Origin: Umbilicaria muhlenbergii
Lineage: Eukaryota > Ascomycota > Lecanoromycetes > Umbilicariales > Umbilicariaceae
Assembly: GCA_000611775.1 (NCBI GenBank)
Contig: KK106987.1
Coordinates: 992,001 to 1,056,000 of the forward strand
DNA: 64,000 bases
Direction of reading: 5' to 3'
A program made the translations under genes and the position numbers. The notes under the pieces were generated by a model. It did no database searches and had not been told where the DNA came from. It worked only from the letters and a program-made list of their open reading frames with translations. Shown piece by piece: positions 23,686 through 34,958 of this stretch (its first letter is position 1; the number at the start of each line of letters is the position of its first letter).

Positions 23686-25312
23686 TGTGGGATGTCGCGA
23701 CGTGATGCTATGCTTTGCGCTCGGTTTAGAGCGTTGCTGAGGCCAAAAAGAGGTGATCGGTGCTTGGGACTGGGGTATGGCTTGGCGGGGATAAACAATG
23801 GTCACGCTAAACGGCAGCCTTACGGCTCCCGGTAACGGCTTGATGAGCCTGAGGCCTGAACATTGACTACCTTACCGATATCATGTACTTTGTGGACGTT
23901 TAGTATGATGAACAGTACTGTTCACAAGGTCTATGTCTACAGCTAACACTGCGTAGACTCGTTGTCCCTGCGGAATTTGTGTAGCTTCTTGGCTTTCGCA
24001 CCTGATAAAGGTAGGTTAGAAAAACCTGGGTAAAGGGGAGCATGTAGGACTAAAGCCTGGGAACATAGGTAGATGAGAGAAGTGGTTTTGTTGGACGTCC
24101 GCAAGCTAGCTAGCTGTTGGTGAAGCGATCCTCCTTGAGACCTAAGGCTTTATTTATTCAGATACCCAGAGGAGAAACCTCTCAAGCACAGATAATAGCA
24201 CTATAGCTAACGTGGAGGCAAATACATCTGCAGCTTCCTAGTCCGCCAGTTTGAAGCCTGGGGAGGAGGCCCAATGCTATCTCCACCAACTCATCTCTTC
24301 ACAACTCCATTTGGAGCCATTCAACTGACAAGGAATTGCGTCTATCCCGAACGCGTCGAGAAGACAGGATTGACGAGTAGAAGCCTGCGTGCTGAGCGGT
24401 GGGGAGAGGGCAGACGAGATGTACAAATTGAACAGGCAGTTCCATATTATTTTAGGCACGTGGCTGCATGTTGAGCAAGGCTGCGCGGCGCATAACGCTG
24501 GCTCTATGATTCCCGTTGAGTCTGTTAGACACATTCAACATAGGCGGAGGAGAATTTCACCAAATACAAGGAGAGAGCAGTCCAGATGAGGATTCATATA
24601 GAAGAATGAGTGGCACAATAACCACGCATAGTTGCAGTGAAAGGAGTGTGCCAGAACCATGCAAATAGCATGATAGAGGGAGCGGAAACGAAAGAAAAGG
24701 CGGTATGTAAACGTAGAATCACTTGCTATCTTGTCGGCACAGGCTCTGGAGCTCAAGTATGCGGTAGAGTACTTTGTAGGAGCGCTGCACGACGCCCCTC
24801 CACGTTGACATAGAACCTAGACGGCCATGGTAGCTGATAGTTATACGACCGTCCCTTGAACCTATCCCGTATGGTCTCGGAGAGTCCAAGGAGTGCGCGT
24901 GGAGAAGACCTAAGTAGATAGTCGTTTGAAGAATGTGCTGGCAGGCGCAGTTTCACATTAAGGACCTAAGTTGTAGTCTCGCTGATACGATGGCGAAGAT
25001 TAATCAGGTAGGTTTACAGCTTGCACAGATAATCAGGGTGGTGGAGTCCTGCCGGCAAAGGATCAAGGCACCAAACGGCGTTAGCCGCCTTGGCGCGTTT
25101 CCGTGTAGCTCTCACCAAATATTGCCCGCGACTGTTTCCCGTACTGAATACATGGCACATCCACAGGCCCCTCGCCTTTCTCTAAACTTTCTCTACCGCA
25201 TCAATCAGAGATGGAAGACCCTCCCTAAGCTGGCCAACTTGACTGGGACGTGACAAGCTCAAATCAGACAAGAACAAGCTTGCCTTCCAGAGCTCCCTTA
25301 TAACTAAACACC
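23686..25312. other. Divergent promoter region, 1.6 kb
   Basis: Shared upstream region of the Msd1-like gene (minus) and NUP85 (plus). No coding frame with support, RNA gene or strong repeat was found; a GCTAGCTAGCTG run near 24105 is too short to matter. Confidence 0.45.
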
Positions 25313-28300
25313 ATGTCAGGCTGGACCGTCCCCGAATCTTCGAGCCCCCCATCGACACCAGACTCTCGCTCACGCACAGCCAGCAGTCATGACAATCCAT
25401 TCGCCAGCTTTGCAGCCCATCCTTCTACAACACCCGCGGGTCCTCCGCCTTCCTCTACCCGTTCCTTCACACCTGCAGGTCCACCACCATCAAGCATCTT
25501 CGGCAGCTCTCAGCTAGGCTCAGGCAATAAGCTGTTTAATTCGAAATCGAACTTTGGTCCTAGTCTGAGCTCGTACACGAATATAGTCACTTCTGCCACT
25601 GATAGGGAATCCCCCAATAAATTCGCATTGTCCACGCATAGCAATACCGCCTCCGGTTCCAAACAACGTTCTCGGGGCAATACTTTTGCGGTCCCAAGCA
25701 GCAGCCCTCCGTCGTACTATTTCGGCGAGGATGCTGAAGGTGTGGAAGGACATAGGGCAGGCAACTACGTTGACGAAGGATCAGAGCAGGGTAGCATGGA
25801 ATCTAACTTGGATGCTGAACTTCGGGATCGCCAGAATACTGCAAGCACAGTCTCACATCTTGATAGAGGGTATCAAAGTACAGGGTCGCTACTTGGCAGT
25901 TTGAGGCAAAGACCCACATCCTATGTCGAATCACCCCGAAGTACGAAGCGATCCCGAGGTGGCGCTGCTCTCTTGTACAGTTCATCTTCTCATGGAAAGA
26001 AAGGAGTCACCAAAAGGAAGGATTCAGCACTATCGGGACTAGCAAGGGATCTCGCACGACAGCACGACACAGTCAGTCTAGATGAGCCAGACGAGCTTTT
26101 GCTGGGAACTGAAGAGCTAGTCAATCAGCTGTATCCAGCCACACAAAGCCCTGAAGAGCAGGAGAGAATAATCCACGCAGCGCTTGTTGCTGTACCTGAA
26201 GCCCTGAGCAAGCTATGGCAATCGTGCTGTGACCGAGAGTGTAGGAGAACCGCTCAAGAAGATTATGCTGTCAGCATTGGACCGGATGAGCATGCTTCTC
26301 CAATGCGCAAGGCCTCATTTCTGAGCACTCTACTCCTATATATCCACCACCCGCCCGCAGCCAGTGGTAAACAAGCCTTTGTAGCATCCCGCTCAAACCG
26401 ATCGTTGGTATATTCAAACTCGGCAAATTCCTTTCAAATGCCAGCTCGCCCGACAGCATTGCCAAAGGTCCTCCTCGACTGGCTACAAGAGCACCACAAT
26501 CCGTACCGTTCAGCCATAGTTGACCTACAGACAACCCATCCCAATCCTACAGCACATCTAGGCTATTGGGATATTATTTTCTCAGCAATTCTACGCGGAA
26601 GGTTGTCAGACGTGATACGAATTCTGAAAGAGTCGGATTTTAGATATGCACGCACTGCTAGAGATGACGGTTACAGTCAAGATGGCTACCAAGGCTCGCA
26701 GCTTGGAAATATTGATAGGGTAATAAACCGGGCTATCCAGGTCCTGGAACTTTGTCCAGCGCTACAATCGGGCGATTGGGCTGTCACAGACAACGATTGG
26801 ACAATCTTTCGGAAGCGTATAGAGCAGACGATTGACGATCTGGCAACTTTCGCAGAAGGCCGTGACCGAGATCTGGACCCTGCACAATCCACTTTCGAAG
26901 CTGAGAATTTCGGCATAACTAATCCAGATATGACCCTCAGCAGGACATCGCGGCGAGCCCAGAGCAAAGTACCTTGGACGATCTACCAGAACCTCAAGGC
27001 CATGTACCTCATCTTGCTGGGAGGGGCTACTGAAATCATGTCAGTCGCGCAAGACTGGGTCGAAGCTACGATAGGGCTGACTGCATGGTGGGACGGCGAT
27101 GATGACGCAGAAATCGCTATAGGGAGCTTGGCATCGAGCAGGCGTTCCTTGATGCGTCCGCAATCACGAGCACCACGATCAGTGGACGAGGATACTAATG
27201 GAGCTTATCTTCGGCGGCTGGCCTACGCTTTCGAGCGAGTAACGGACGACAACGACGACGAAGCGTTTCAGATAAACCCCGTGAATCCGGTAGAAGTTGG
27301 CATAGCGTCCATCATGGAGGGCAATGTAGAAGGCGCTATTACTCTGCTACGTGGCTGGTCTCTTCCCATTGCCTCTGCTGTAGTAGAGGTTGCTAGTCAG
27401 GCCGGCTGGTTTGAAGCATCAGCAGGCCGCCGCCTTGTAGACGGATTTAACGAAAGCGATCTGATGGTGCTCAGCTATGGCCAATCCGGAAATGGGATGG
27501 ATAGAGATAGCATCCTCATTCAATATGCTGAGGAGCTTTTCGAAAAGAGCACCCTTGACGATCTGAAAGCCAAGACTATACGTGAGGGATGGGAGCTTGC
27601 GATGCAGATACTGACTCGTCTTGATGATCCAAGTCTGGCGAACAAGAAGATCAAAGAACTACTCAACCGATTGCAGCTTCATTCCGAGCAGCGCGTAGAC
27701 AAGCTTCTCGATGTCTGTCACAACCTTGGTATGGACAAAGAGGCGCACAATATTGCAGAAGTGAGTCATTCACATTGCGTGAGGTCAGATGGATGGTAAC
27801 ATATTCAGAAATATGCCGACTCCATTGCCGAGGGCACCAACAGATACGGCACAGCCTTGATCTACTATGCTCGTGCTCACAACTCGAAGAAAGTCAAAAA
27901 TGTTTTAGACCTCCTTATCTCTTACTCCCTTGTTGGCTCACTTGCCTACCCTCCATCTTCAGATTTGGACAACAACCTCAGATCTCTCGTTTTTTCGCCC
28001 AAGCAAAGCTTGACGCAAATTGCGGAGATCGACAGTGAAGCGGCGGAGCTGCTGCAAACTTACTTGAGCGGATATGCCACTCTACGCCAATTCTACGATC
28101 TCCGCGACGAGCAGAAACGACTTAAGGAAGGGCAAAAGCCGAGCCTGCGGCCTCTAGCGCGGAAGAAAGCTGCCGCCGCGGCGCTGTTAGCCGTAATCAA
28201 CAGCGCTGCTGATAACATCCATGGAGGCCTTTACGACGAGCATCGGGGAGCAGTAGTGCAGGTAGACGGGCTACTGGCATTGCTTGGGGAGGCTCTGGTA

Positions 28301-28824
28301 TTCGTCGATCGTAAGCTCATACTGTATTCGTGACACTGGCTTTTGTTTTATCAACTGACACATCACTTACAGAGGCAAAGAGACTTTTGACCACGTCTCA
28401 AAGCTTTTCCCTTCTGAAGGCAGTCGAGGATCTGCAAACCGTCACTCCCCGCGTGTACGCGCAATGTGAAGAATTCTTCCAATCCACCATTGCTGCCGCG
28501 CACGGTTCTCAGCCATCATCTTCTCCACGAGCTTTACTCAAGAAGGGCATCAGCTCGATGACGTCCAGTACCGGCTTCTCACTCGTTGGGAGTTCGATCA
28601 TGAAGCACTCCGCCACATCCGCACATGGCTCGAATCGGAATGGAGGCCAAGGGTCTATGGGCAGCAGTGGCGTGATTGTACCCGGTGGCGAAGAGGGAAA
28701 GAGAGGATGGGACTGGAGAATGGGGTTTGGGAGGGAGGTCAAGGGAGAGGATGTGCTTAGGATTCTGAGATTAGGATTGGCTAAAGAGGTCGCGAGGGCT
28801 TGGGTCGAGGGTGATGAGGCGTGA
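25313..28824 (+). CDS. NUP85: Nucleoporin Nup85
   Basis: Structural component of the Y-shaped Nup84/Nup107 complex of the nuclear pore. Exons 25313-27760, 27809-28310 and 28373-28824 (introns of 48 and 62 nt, GTGAGT..CAG and GTAAGC..ACAG) give 1133 residues. The first ~240 residues are Ser/Pro-rich and disordered, with scattered FG-like pairs. An alpha-helical ACE1-type solenoid follows, with family landmarks LLLGTEELVNQLYP, LGYWDIIFSAILRGRL, VPWTIYQNLKAMYLILLGG, WVEATIGLTAWWDGDDD and, after the first intron, GTALIYYARAHNSKKV. The family usually shows this long C-terminal Nup85 domain, and length is as in other Pezizomycotina. The C-terminal tail is Gly/Ser-rich then basic/acidic. No upstream in-frame ATG was preferred. 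It ends 166 bp from the stop of the PMP3-like gene on the other strand. Confidence 0.92.
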
Positions 28825-28990
28825 AATAGCGGGGCCGGCTCCTTGTTCATTGATACCACGATGAGAGTTTAGCGTTTTGATAGATTTGATATGGCTTGAA
28901 GTCGTAATGGCTTGAACGAAGAAGAAAAGTTTGCGACGATGTAATCAAATGCCCAAGGGTATATGAAAATCAGAATCTCAACACCCGAAA

Positions 28991-29464
28991 TCAATACATC
29001 ACCTCACCCCTTCGACTCCTCCTACTCCCCCCTCTCCTTCCCCCTCCCCTCCTCCCACCCCCCTTCTCCTTCTCCCACATCCTCTCCTCCAATCTCGCAA
29101 CCTCCGCATCACTCACACCCCCATTCTGCACCTTTGCGCTGAATATGCCCGCTCGAATCGGGCCTGGCCACCGCCCCTTGCGTACTTTGCGGCGGCGATG
29201 GAAGTACGTGCAGGTGATATAGAAGCCGTGCGCGTGCGAGGGGAGCACGCCGCAGAGGAAGAGGAGGCAGTTGACCAGGCAGTCGGTGGAGGGACCGCAG
29301 AGGAGGAGGATGCTGAGGGGGGGGACTGGGTGGGAGGGTTAGCTGGGGGAGGGTGCGAGAGGAGAGGGAGGAGGATGGGAAGGAGAAAGGGAAGGAGGAA
29401 GGGAAGGGAGAAAGGGAGAAGTACAGAAGATGTTTATGAGGGTTAGGACGAGGCGGAAGAGCAT
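28991..29464 (-). CDS. PMP3/UPF0057-family small membrane protein
   Basis: Exons 29464-29425 and 29325-28991 join in frame across a 99-nt, almost purely pyrimidine intron (GTACTT..CCCAG), giving 124 residues. Splicing creates the family core FFPPLSILLLCGPSTDCLVN followed by CLLFLCGVLPSHAHGFYI, that is, two membrane spans with the conserved FPPL and G.....D.L.N pattern. PMP3 proteins are small plasma-membrane proteolipids that affect membrane potential and cation tolerance. This member belongs to a longer fungal subgroup: a cytosolic extension TYFHRRRKVRKGRWPG, then IFSAKVQNGG, and a final Arg/Gly-rich tail (GGGRRGGGRRGGSRRSRR). Exon 1 is only 40 nt. The family core makes the model firm although the intron donor is weak. 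Confidence 0.87.
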
Positions 29465-29989
29465 TGGTGTGGTTGAATTGGTTGGGGTTGGGGCTGTAGA
29501 TGGTGAGCTGAAGTTATGAGGCGGTGTTTAGGGTAGAGTAGGTGTGGGAATCGCGAACGCTGGTGGGGGGTTAAGGAGTGTAAAGCATCGGGTCGTTGAT
29601 GATTAGAGGTTGCATCAAACGCATCAAATCAAAGCATTCACATATTAGCAGAGACATCATGGTGTTTTCATGGGCGCTTCTTCGTCGTGGTGTGTGACAC
29701 AAGGCTGTGCAAGATAGGGATGCTCGAGCGGCACGTCATATGTTGATCAAGCCTTAACCTCCTACATCTACACTCTTGTCATTGTTGCTGTTTTCAAACA
29801 GTTGATAGAATTGCAAACCCTTACAGTGCGAGAGGAATGCCTGCAAAACTATTTCTCGACGTTCAGTCGACATTAACACCTCACCCACACCCTTGTTTTT
29901 ACATGTGATGTGTCTTGAGGCAATCTCAAGTTTCTCTTGTTTCACTCTTAGATTTGGTGGAGGATTTATTGGTATTTGTTCCTGCGTAC
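29465..29989. other. Intergenic between PMP3-like gene and hydrolase relic
   Basis: About 500 bases including the promoter of the PMP3-like gene. No feature recognised. Confidence 0.45.
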
Positions 29990-30938
29990 TCAGCTTCCGA
30001 CATGTCTCCCCCGCAGTTTCTTTATCAAGGAACACACTATTCAGTGCCAGCATATCAGGGACTACCCTAATGCTACCAGACACGAACATGGCGTTCTTCA
30101 TCTCGCCATCAAAGAGTATAGGCCTTTGAGTAATTTGGAAGCTGAACCTGGCTCGGTCACCATCGTTGCAACCCACGCAAACGGATTTCCAAGCGTAGGC
30201 CAGTCGCGCTGCCCAAAAAGCTGGTCGACTGTATTTATCCGATAATGTTTCACTACATCACTCGGCATATCTGTTAACAGGTAGAAACTGAGTTACGGTG
30301 CTTGCTATTGCTACAGGAAACTTACGAGCCATTGTGGGAAGACCTTATCCAACTATGTACCTCAGTCAAAGTCAGAGCTATCTGGGTCGCAGATTGCTCT
30401 CACCAAGGAGCAAGCGGCGTAATGAATGAAGGCGAACAAGGCGATGACCGTAAGTTGCAGCTTCCTTGGCTACTTTTGGCTAACAGGAGACAGCCTCAGC
30501 GTCTTGGTTCGACCACTCTCGAGATCTTTTGCAAATGGTGAATCACTTCCGTGATCGAATGATTCAACCTATCGTTGGCCTGGGACATAGCATGGGAGCA
30601 GCTCAGCTATCTGAAACCCTCTAGCATCCGCGTATACCTTCTGACAGCTGCAGTGTCCACCTATCTATCCTACATCCCCGTCTCTTATACAGCCTCATTT
30701 TGATCGAGCCAGTAATATAGCGCGTTGCCCCGCAGGACCTAATGCAGCAATGTTCACGAGTATTCGCACTGACCTCTGGCCCTTAAAAGATAGTGCCAGC
30801 GCTTCCATCAGAAAGAATCCTTTTTTCGGGACACTTGACCCTCGTGTCCTTGACCGCTATCTGAAATTCGGCCTGCGTGAGACACCGCCTAACCTTGAGA
30901 TAGCGATAGCTCAATACAAGAGTATCAACATGTTATGA
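29990..30938 (+). pseudogene. Decayed alpha/beta hydrolase (AKT2/Tox-type family)
   Basis: The 5' half still reads as a fungal alpha/beta hydrolase: IKEHTIQCQHIRDYPNATR, VTIVATHANGFPS, then across family-typical introns YEPLWEDLIQLCTS, WVADCSHQGASGV, SRDLLQMVNHFRDRM and the nucleophile elbow GLGHSMGAAQL. Further on, LSILHPRLLYSLILIEPV and RKNPFFGTLDPRVLDRYLKFG remain recognisable, but the reading frame is interrupted a few times and the C-terminal part carrying the rest of the catalytic residues is missing. Members are peroxisomal or cytosolic serine hydrolases, some known from fungal secondary-metabolite pathways. I call it a relic rather than a gene because several independent interruptions and a truncation are seen. 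A minus-strand frame over the same bases (29754-30176) is treated as a shadow. Confidence 0.75.
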
Positions 30939-31140
30939 TAGAGCTTTCCCCATTCCCAGTCATTGATCCCTTTTTGATTTGCCTCAACTTTGCGCTGTTA
31001 TACTGGTGTGCCCTTGCTATTAATGCCTCCTTGTTTGCTTTTCCGTCACCTCACAGTCCAGGTCCCGCAGCATCTAAATTGACACTTTCTCGACTTCAAC
31101 ATTGTCTCCTCCGCGCATTCGGGGCGCTCAACTGAAACGT

Positions 31141-32763
31141 GGCGACGATCGAGGTTACAAAGGTTCCTCCCCCAGCTCTAGAGCTGCTCGATCTCTCCCC
31201 TGCTATCGACACCAACGAAGCCGTTGATCCCGAGCCCAAGCACTACCGCACGGCATCAACCTCATCATCATCACTGTCACCCTCATCCTGACCATCCTCC
31301 TCCCCGCCCTTGATCCCACCATCATCGCGACCGCCATCCTGAAAATCACCGACGAATTCAAAAAGCCTCGCACAAGTCGGCTAGTACGCCAGTGCCTTTC
31401 CTCCTAGCCAGCACTACCTTTCAAATCTCGTGGGACATGGGCTTTAAATACTTTGACCTGAAACGAGCATTTTCGGCTGCCATTCTTATCTTCGAGACTG
31501 GCAATTCGATCTGTGGGAGCAGCACCTAACGGCACCACGTTGATTATGAGGCGGCATTGGCCAGCGCGGGGGATGCGGGCGTTTTGACTGGGGCATCTAC
31601 GATCACTGCGTTAACGACGAAACCGCGCATGAGGGCCACATACACAGGCGTCCTTGGCGTAACGTTTGGCTTAGGAGTGTGATCGGGCCGTTGATGGGAG
31701 GGGCTTTCACAGATCATGCCAGCTGGCGATGGTGTTTCTGGTTAACAGCATGCGCGCCTGGAAAAGGGGTCGATTTACTGAACGGCAGGAGGATCAATCT
31801 TCCAATTGGATTCGTTGCAGCAGCTATAATCTACTTGTTCTTCCCGACGCCGAGAGCTGCGAAGCCTCTACATGGCTCTCCGGAGGGGGGATTTGTCCAG
31901 ATGAACGTTGGCGGAAGCTTGTCTGTACTGGGGGCGGCAATCGCCTTCGTGCTGACAATGCATTGGGCTAGTGTGTCCAAGGCCTGGAGCAGTCCTCCCG
32001 TTGTGGGCAGTCTTGTTACGTTCTGCGCTCTGCTGGCATTTTCGTGCTGAATGTGTGGCGAATGGGTAACCGGGGGATGATACGAGGTCATCTCTTGAAG
32101 AAGAAGACATCTATCGCGAACCTCGCTTTCATCTTCTTCCTCGCAGGATTGTATTTTCCGATGCTGGATATCCTTCCGATTTAAGTCCAGTCCATCGACA
32201 AAGCCTCCGCCTCTCACAGCGGCGTCCGCCTGATTCCTCTCGTCCTCGGGATTTCCGTCTTCACCATGGTGTTAGATGCGCTGATTTCCGCCTTCCGTCG
32301 CCACATGCCTCTACTGGTTATGGAGCCACCGCTGGCATCGTCGGTGCTACTCTGATCTATATCCTGGATGACAGACGCATCAACAGCGAAGTGGATAGGC
32401 TCCGAGATCCTGGCTGCCGTTGGAATCGGATTTTCCTTGCAGATTTCAATAATCTCGAATCAGGCGGCCGTCACACCTGGTGACATACCGGCAGCGACCG
32501 CCATCATCCTGTTTGTCGAAAACTGGCGAGGCTGCGTTTACCAAGAAGGTGGTCTCAAGCCTCTCCCACAACGCGCCTCCTCTGGACCTGTCCGTGGTGA
32601 TTAGTGATGGAGCAACACAGCTCCGCCATGTCTTTGGTCCGAGCGATATACATGGTGTGTTGATGTCCTGTCTCGAGGGCATGCGGTGGCGTCGCTACAT
32701 TCGTCTTCCTAACCATGGCTGCTCTACTGGGTGTAAAAGGCTCCCGGATCGTTTTTCCTATTG
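31141..32763 (+). pseudogene. Decayed MFS drug-efflux transporter (DHA2/14-TMS type)
   Basis: Pieces of a multidrug/toxin-efflux MFS transporter follow each other in the right order on the plus strand but in changing frames, with roughly ten interruptions. Early segments: INLIIITVTLILTILLPALD (TM1, the PALD motif), KYFDLKRAFSAAILIFETGN, then GAGVLTGASTI-like sequence. The best-preserved block is at about 31.68-32.05 kb: VIGPLMGGAFTDHASWRWCF (the GP..GG antiporter motif C region), LPIGFVAAAIIYLFFPTP. Late segments include ISNQAAVTP near 32450 and THVFGPSDIHGV-like sequence near 32630. The intact family exports fungal metabolites and drugs across the plasma membrane. Here it is a fossil, plausibly once a partner of the hydrolase relic just upstream. 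Confidence 0.8.
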
Positions 32764-33156
32764 AACCGTGGAAATAGAGAGGTAGAAAGACATGGAATTT
32801 GCTAGCTAAACAGGTGGTGATAAAGATGTGAGAGAACGACCATCAGGTCAGAGAGACCGTCAAGATGTCAGGGAAATCTGGGCAAAATGTGAATGAGAGT
32901 ATCCTGCATAGAAAAGATGAGGCCCTTCGCCGATTTGTATACTAGTCAAAATCACAACCTATTGCCACACGTCGACGATATCACCTGTCACTAATCTAGT
33001 GCTCCCGCAATCTTTGACACTGAGGATGAAGGGCTTCATTTATCCGGCTGCCTGTAGAGAACTATTTCACTTCAGGCACGCGGAAAATGGCGAGAGGGTT
33101 TTTTCGAAATTTTTGTTCTATGCAATAGTCAGCTCAAACTGTGACTGCTGAATAAG
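32764..33156. other. Intergenic, nothing recognised
   Basis: About 390 bases between the transporter relic and the stop of the next gene on minus. No feature recognised. Confidence 0.45.
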
Positions 33157-33981
33157 TTAGGGAATAGTGTAACTAACGTGCGCACGGAAATGTGAGTTGT
33201 ACCCATCTGGACCATATTTGGCACAGAAGGTAAAACACCAATCCACTGTTGTCGGTGGAGACAGAAGTTCCGTAGCATGTTCGCAAGTTCGATAGGCCCA
33301 TGCCGCAGGGATGAGATTCTCCTCCCCAAAGAAGGATCTGACCTCGGAAAGAGCAAAGACAATGTTGGCTCGACCTTCGGTGATTTCGACTTGTTCTTTG
33401 AGAGTCTCGTCCAGTAGTGTCAGGCCGAGAACTTCGGACATCTGGAGCTGGTCGATGAGGCCCACAAATTCTTGGATGAATGCTGTCTCATTAGGCTCGC
33501 TGAAACCATCGCTTGAATCCTTCCTTGGTACACAGAAAAAAGAAAATTCGTAAGGCATGATACCTCCACTCCTGACTATCCACGATTTCGGTATGATTTG
33601 ACCTCCATACTTCATCATGGAACCCGCTCCGCTGCTGGAAAGGTCTGGCAGATCCCAGGGGGTCGCGGTGCCGTTTGCATCAACTAGGAGCTGATTTGGA
33701 AGGAGTTCGAAATGCTTGTGCAGCAAGGACACTCCGTATTTGTTCTTGATGTTGCCATGTCGATCAAATAAATCCCGCAACGAAGATTTGAGGATCGTTG
33801 TGCTATCTCGGTCGATGAATGCTTGCCTTGCGTCGTCCAGGTCAGGGAGTGCGTTGAAGACATGGGAGCTGTAGGACAGATGAGAAGCCATATTTAGGCT
33901 ATGTTGAGTGTCAATGTTGCACAAATCCACAAGAGAATTACCTTTGACAGGCAGAGTGAGACTATACTGTCGAGAAGTCAT
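33157..33981 (-). CDS. Uncharacterised fungal protein
   Basis: A single exon of 274 residues from the ATG at 33981; a second ATG at 33891 (MASHLSYSS) would give 244 residues and starts nearer the conserved-looking part. Visible features are LRDLFDRHGNIKNKYGVSLL, HKHFELLPNQLLVDANGTATPW, PKSWIVRSGGIMPYEFSFF, VEITEGRANIVFALSEVRSF and a C-terminal pair of Cys in WCFTFCAKYGPDGYNSHF. The order (a HG..Y..SLLH.HF motif, a PKSW motif, then an acidic EITEGR motif) recalls a family of uncharacterised ascomycete proteins, but I cannot name a domain or function. No signal peptide or membrane span. It is divergent from the phosphotransferase gene, with a tandem duplication in the shared upstream region. 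Confidence 0.75.
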   Translation of the reverse strand: MTSRQYSLTLPVKGNSLVDLCNIDTQHSLNMASHLSYSSHVFNALPDLDDARQAFIDRDSTTILKSSLRDLFDRHGNIKNKYGVSLLHKHFELLPNQLLVDANGTATPWDLPDLSSSGAGSMMKYGGQIIPKSWIVRSGGIMPYEFSFFCVPRKDSSDGFSEPNETAFIQEFVGLIDQLQMSEVLGLTLLDETLKEQVEITEGRANIVFALSEVRSFFGEENLIPAAWAYRTCEHATELLSPPTTVDWCFTFCAKYGPDGYNSHFRAHVSYTIP

Positions 33982-34958
33982 GGGAGGACTAAGAAGGGGC
34001 AGTCTACCAGATAAGTACTCTCAGCTTAGAGGCTCTCACCCAAGGCTTTTCCGGCCCCATTGAATCAAATGGTTGGAGTCAACCAGACTGTCATGCAGGT
34101 AAGCAAAAATGCATATGTTTCTGTCCTACAATGAATGCCGGAAACCAACAGTAACCTCGTAACATAGGTGAGTTGTGAGAGCACACTCCAATACTGCAAC
34201 ACGCACACAGTACCAATGAAGAATGTAATATACAACGAGCAACAACTTCTGCTTTTCCGGCCTCATTGAATCAAGTGATTGGAGTCAACCAGACTGTCAT
34301 GCAAGTAAGCAAAGATGCATATGTTTCTGTCCTACAATGAATGCCGGAAACCAACAGCAACCTCGTAACATAGGTGAGTTGTGAGAGCACACTCCAATAC
34401 TGCAACACTCACACAGTACCAATGAAGAGTGTAATATACAATGAGCAACAACTTCACAATGCCGACTCCAATTCCAAACATCAGAGATCTTAATTGAAGG
34501 ACAGTGATGAAAGTACCGGGAGATCACTCCCTGCATTATGTGCTCACACAAGTCTTGCGGTTCTGCAGATCCAGATACAGAGTGTCTAGACTAGTGAAGT
34601 GTAAGGGTGTTGCAATGTCCCCCAACATCCATTTAGGTGGCAAGGTGAGTTCCACGACATGCCAGCACCTACAATTTCGGCTCGACCCTAGCGTCGAGCG
34701 TGATACCTTTGATAGCAGTGAATTCAAATCTCGTACAATCAAAGGCACAAAACAGGTTACCGGGTCACACCAAGATTGAGGGAGTTGGTATCACAACGCT
34801 GCGATTATCCCGCTCCCTCTGCTTTCCGTGTCACAAGCATAACTGACTCCGCCTCTTTTCAGCTGCGTCATATCTGAATGAAAGCAAAAAGACTTTCCTA
34901 CACCAGGTCTTTGCCTTGTTCGAAAAGCTCATCAGCACCCTTCAACTAGATCAGAGCC
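33982..34958. other. Divergent upstream region carrying a tandem duplication
   Basis: Lies between an uncharacterised gene (minus) and the phosphotransferase (plus). Nearly half of it is the 206-bp direct duplication listed separately; the remainder holds no recognised feature. Confidence 0.5.
34045..34455 (+). repeat. Direct tandem duplication, two copies of about 206 bp
   Basis: The copies 34045-34250 and 34251-34455 follow head to tail with no spacer and without gaps. By eye they differ at about nine positions (around 96% identity), eight of which are transitions. Neither copy contains a coding frame. No terminal inverted repeats were seen, so this looks like a local duplication rather than a transposon. 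Confidence 0.93.

Noticed and set aside
29754-30176. Minus-strand 140-residue frame
   Set aside because: The plus strand over the same bases reads as the conserved N-terminal part of the alpha/beta hydrolase relic, so the minus frame is a shadow.
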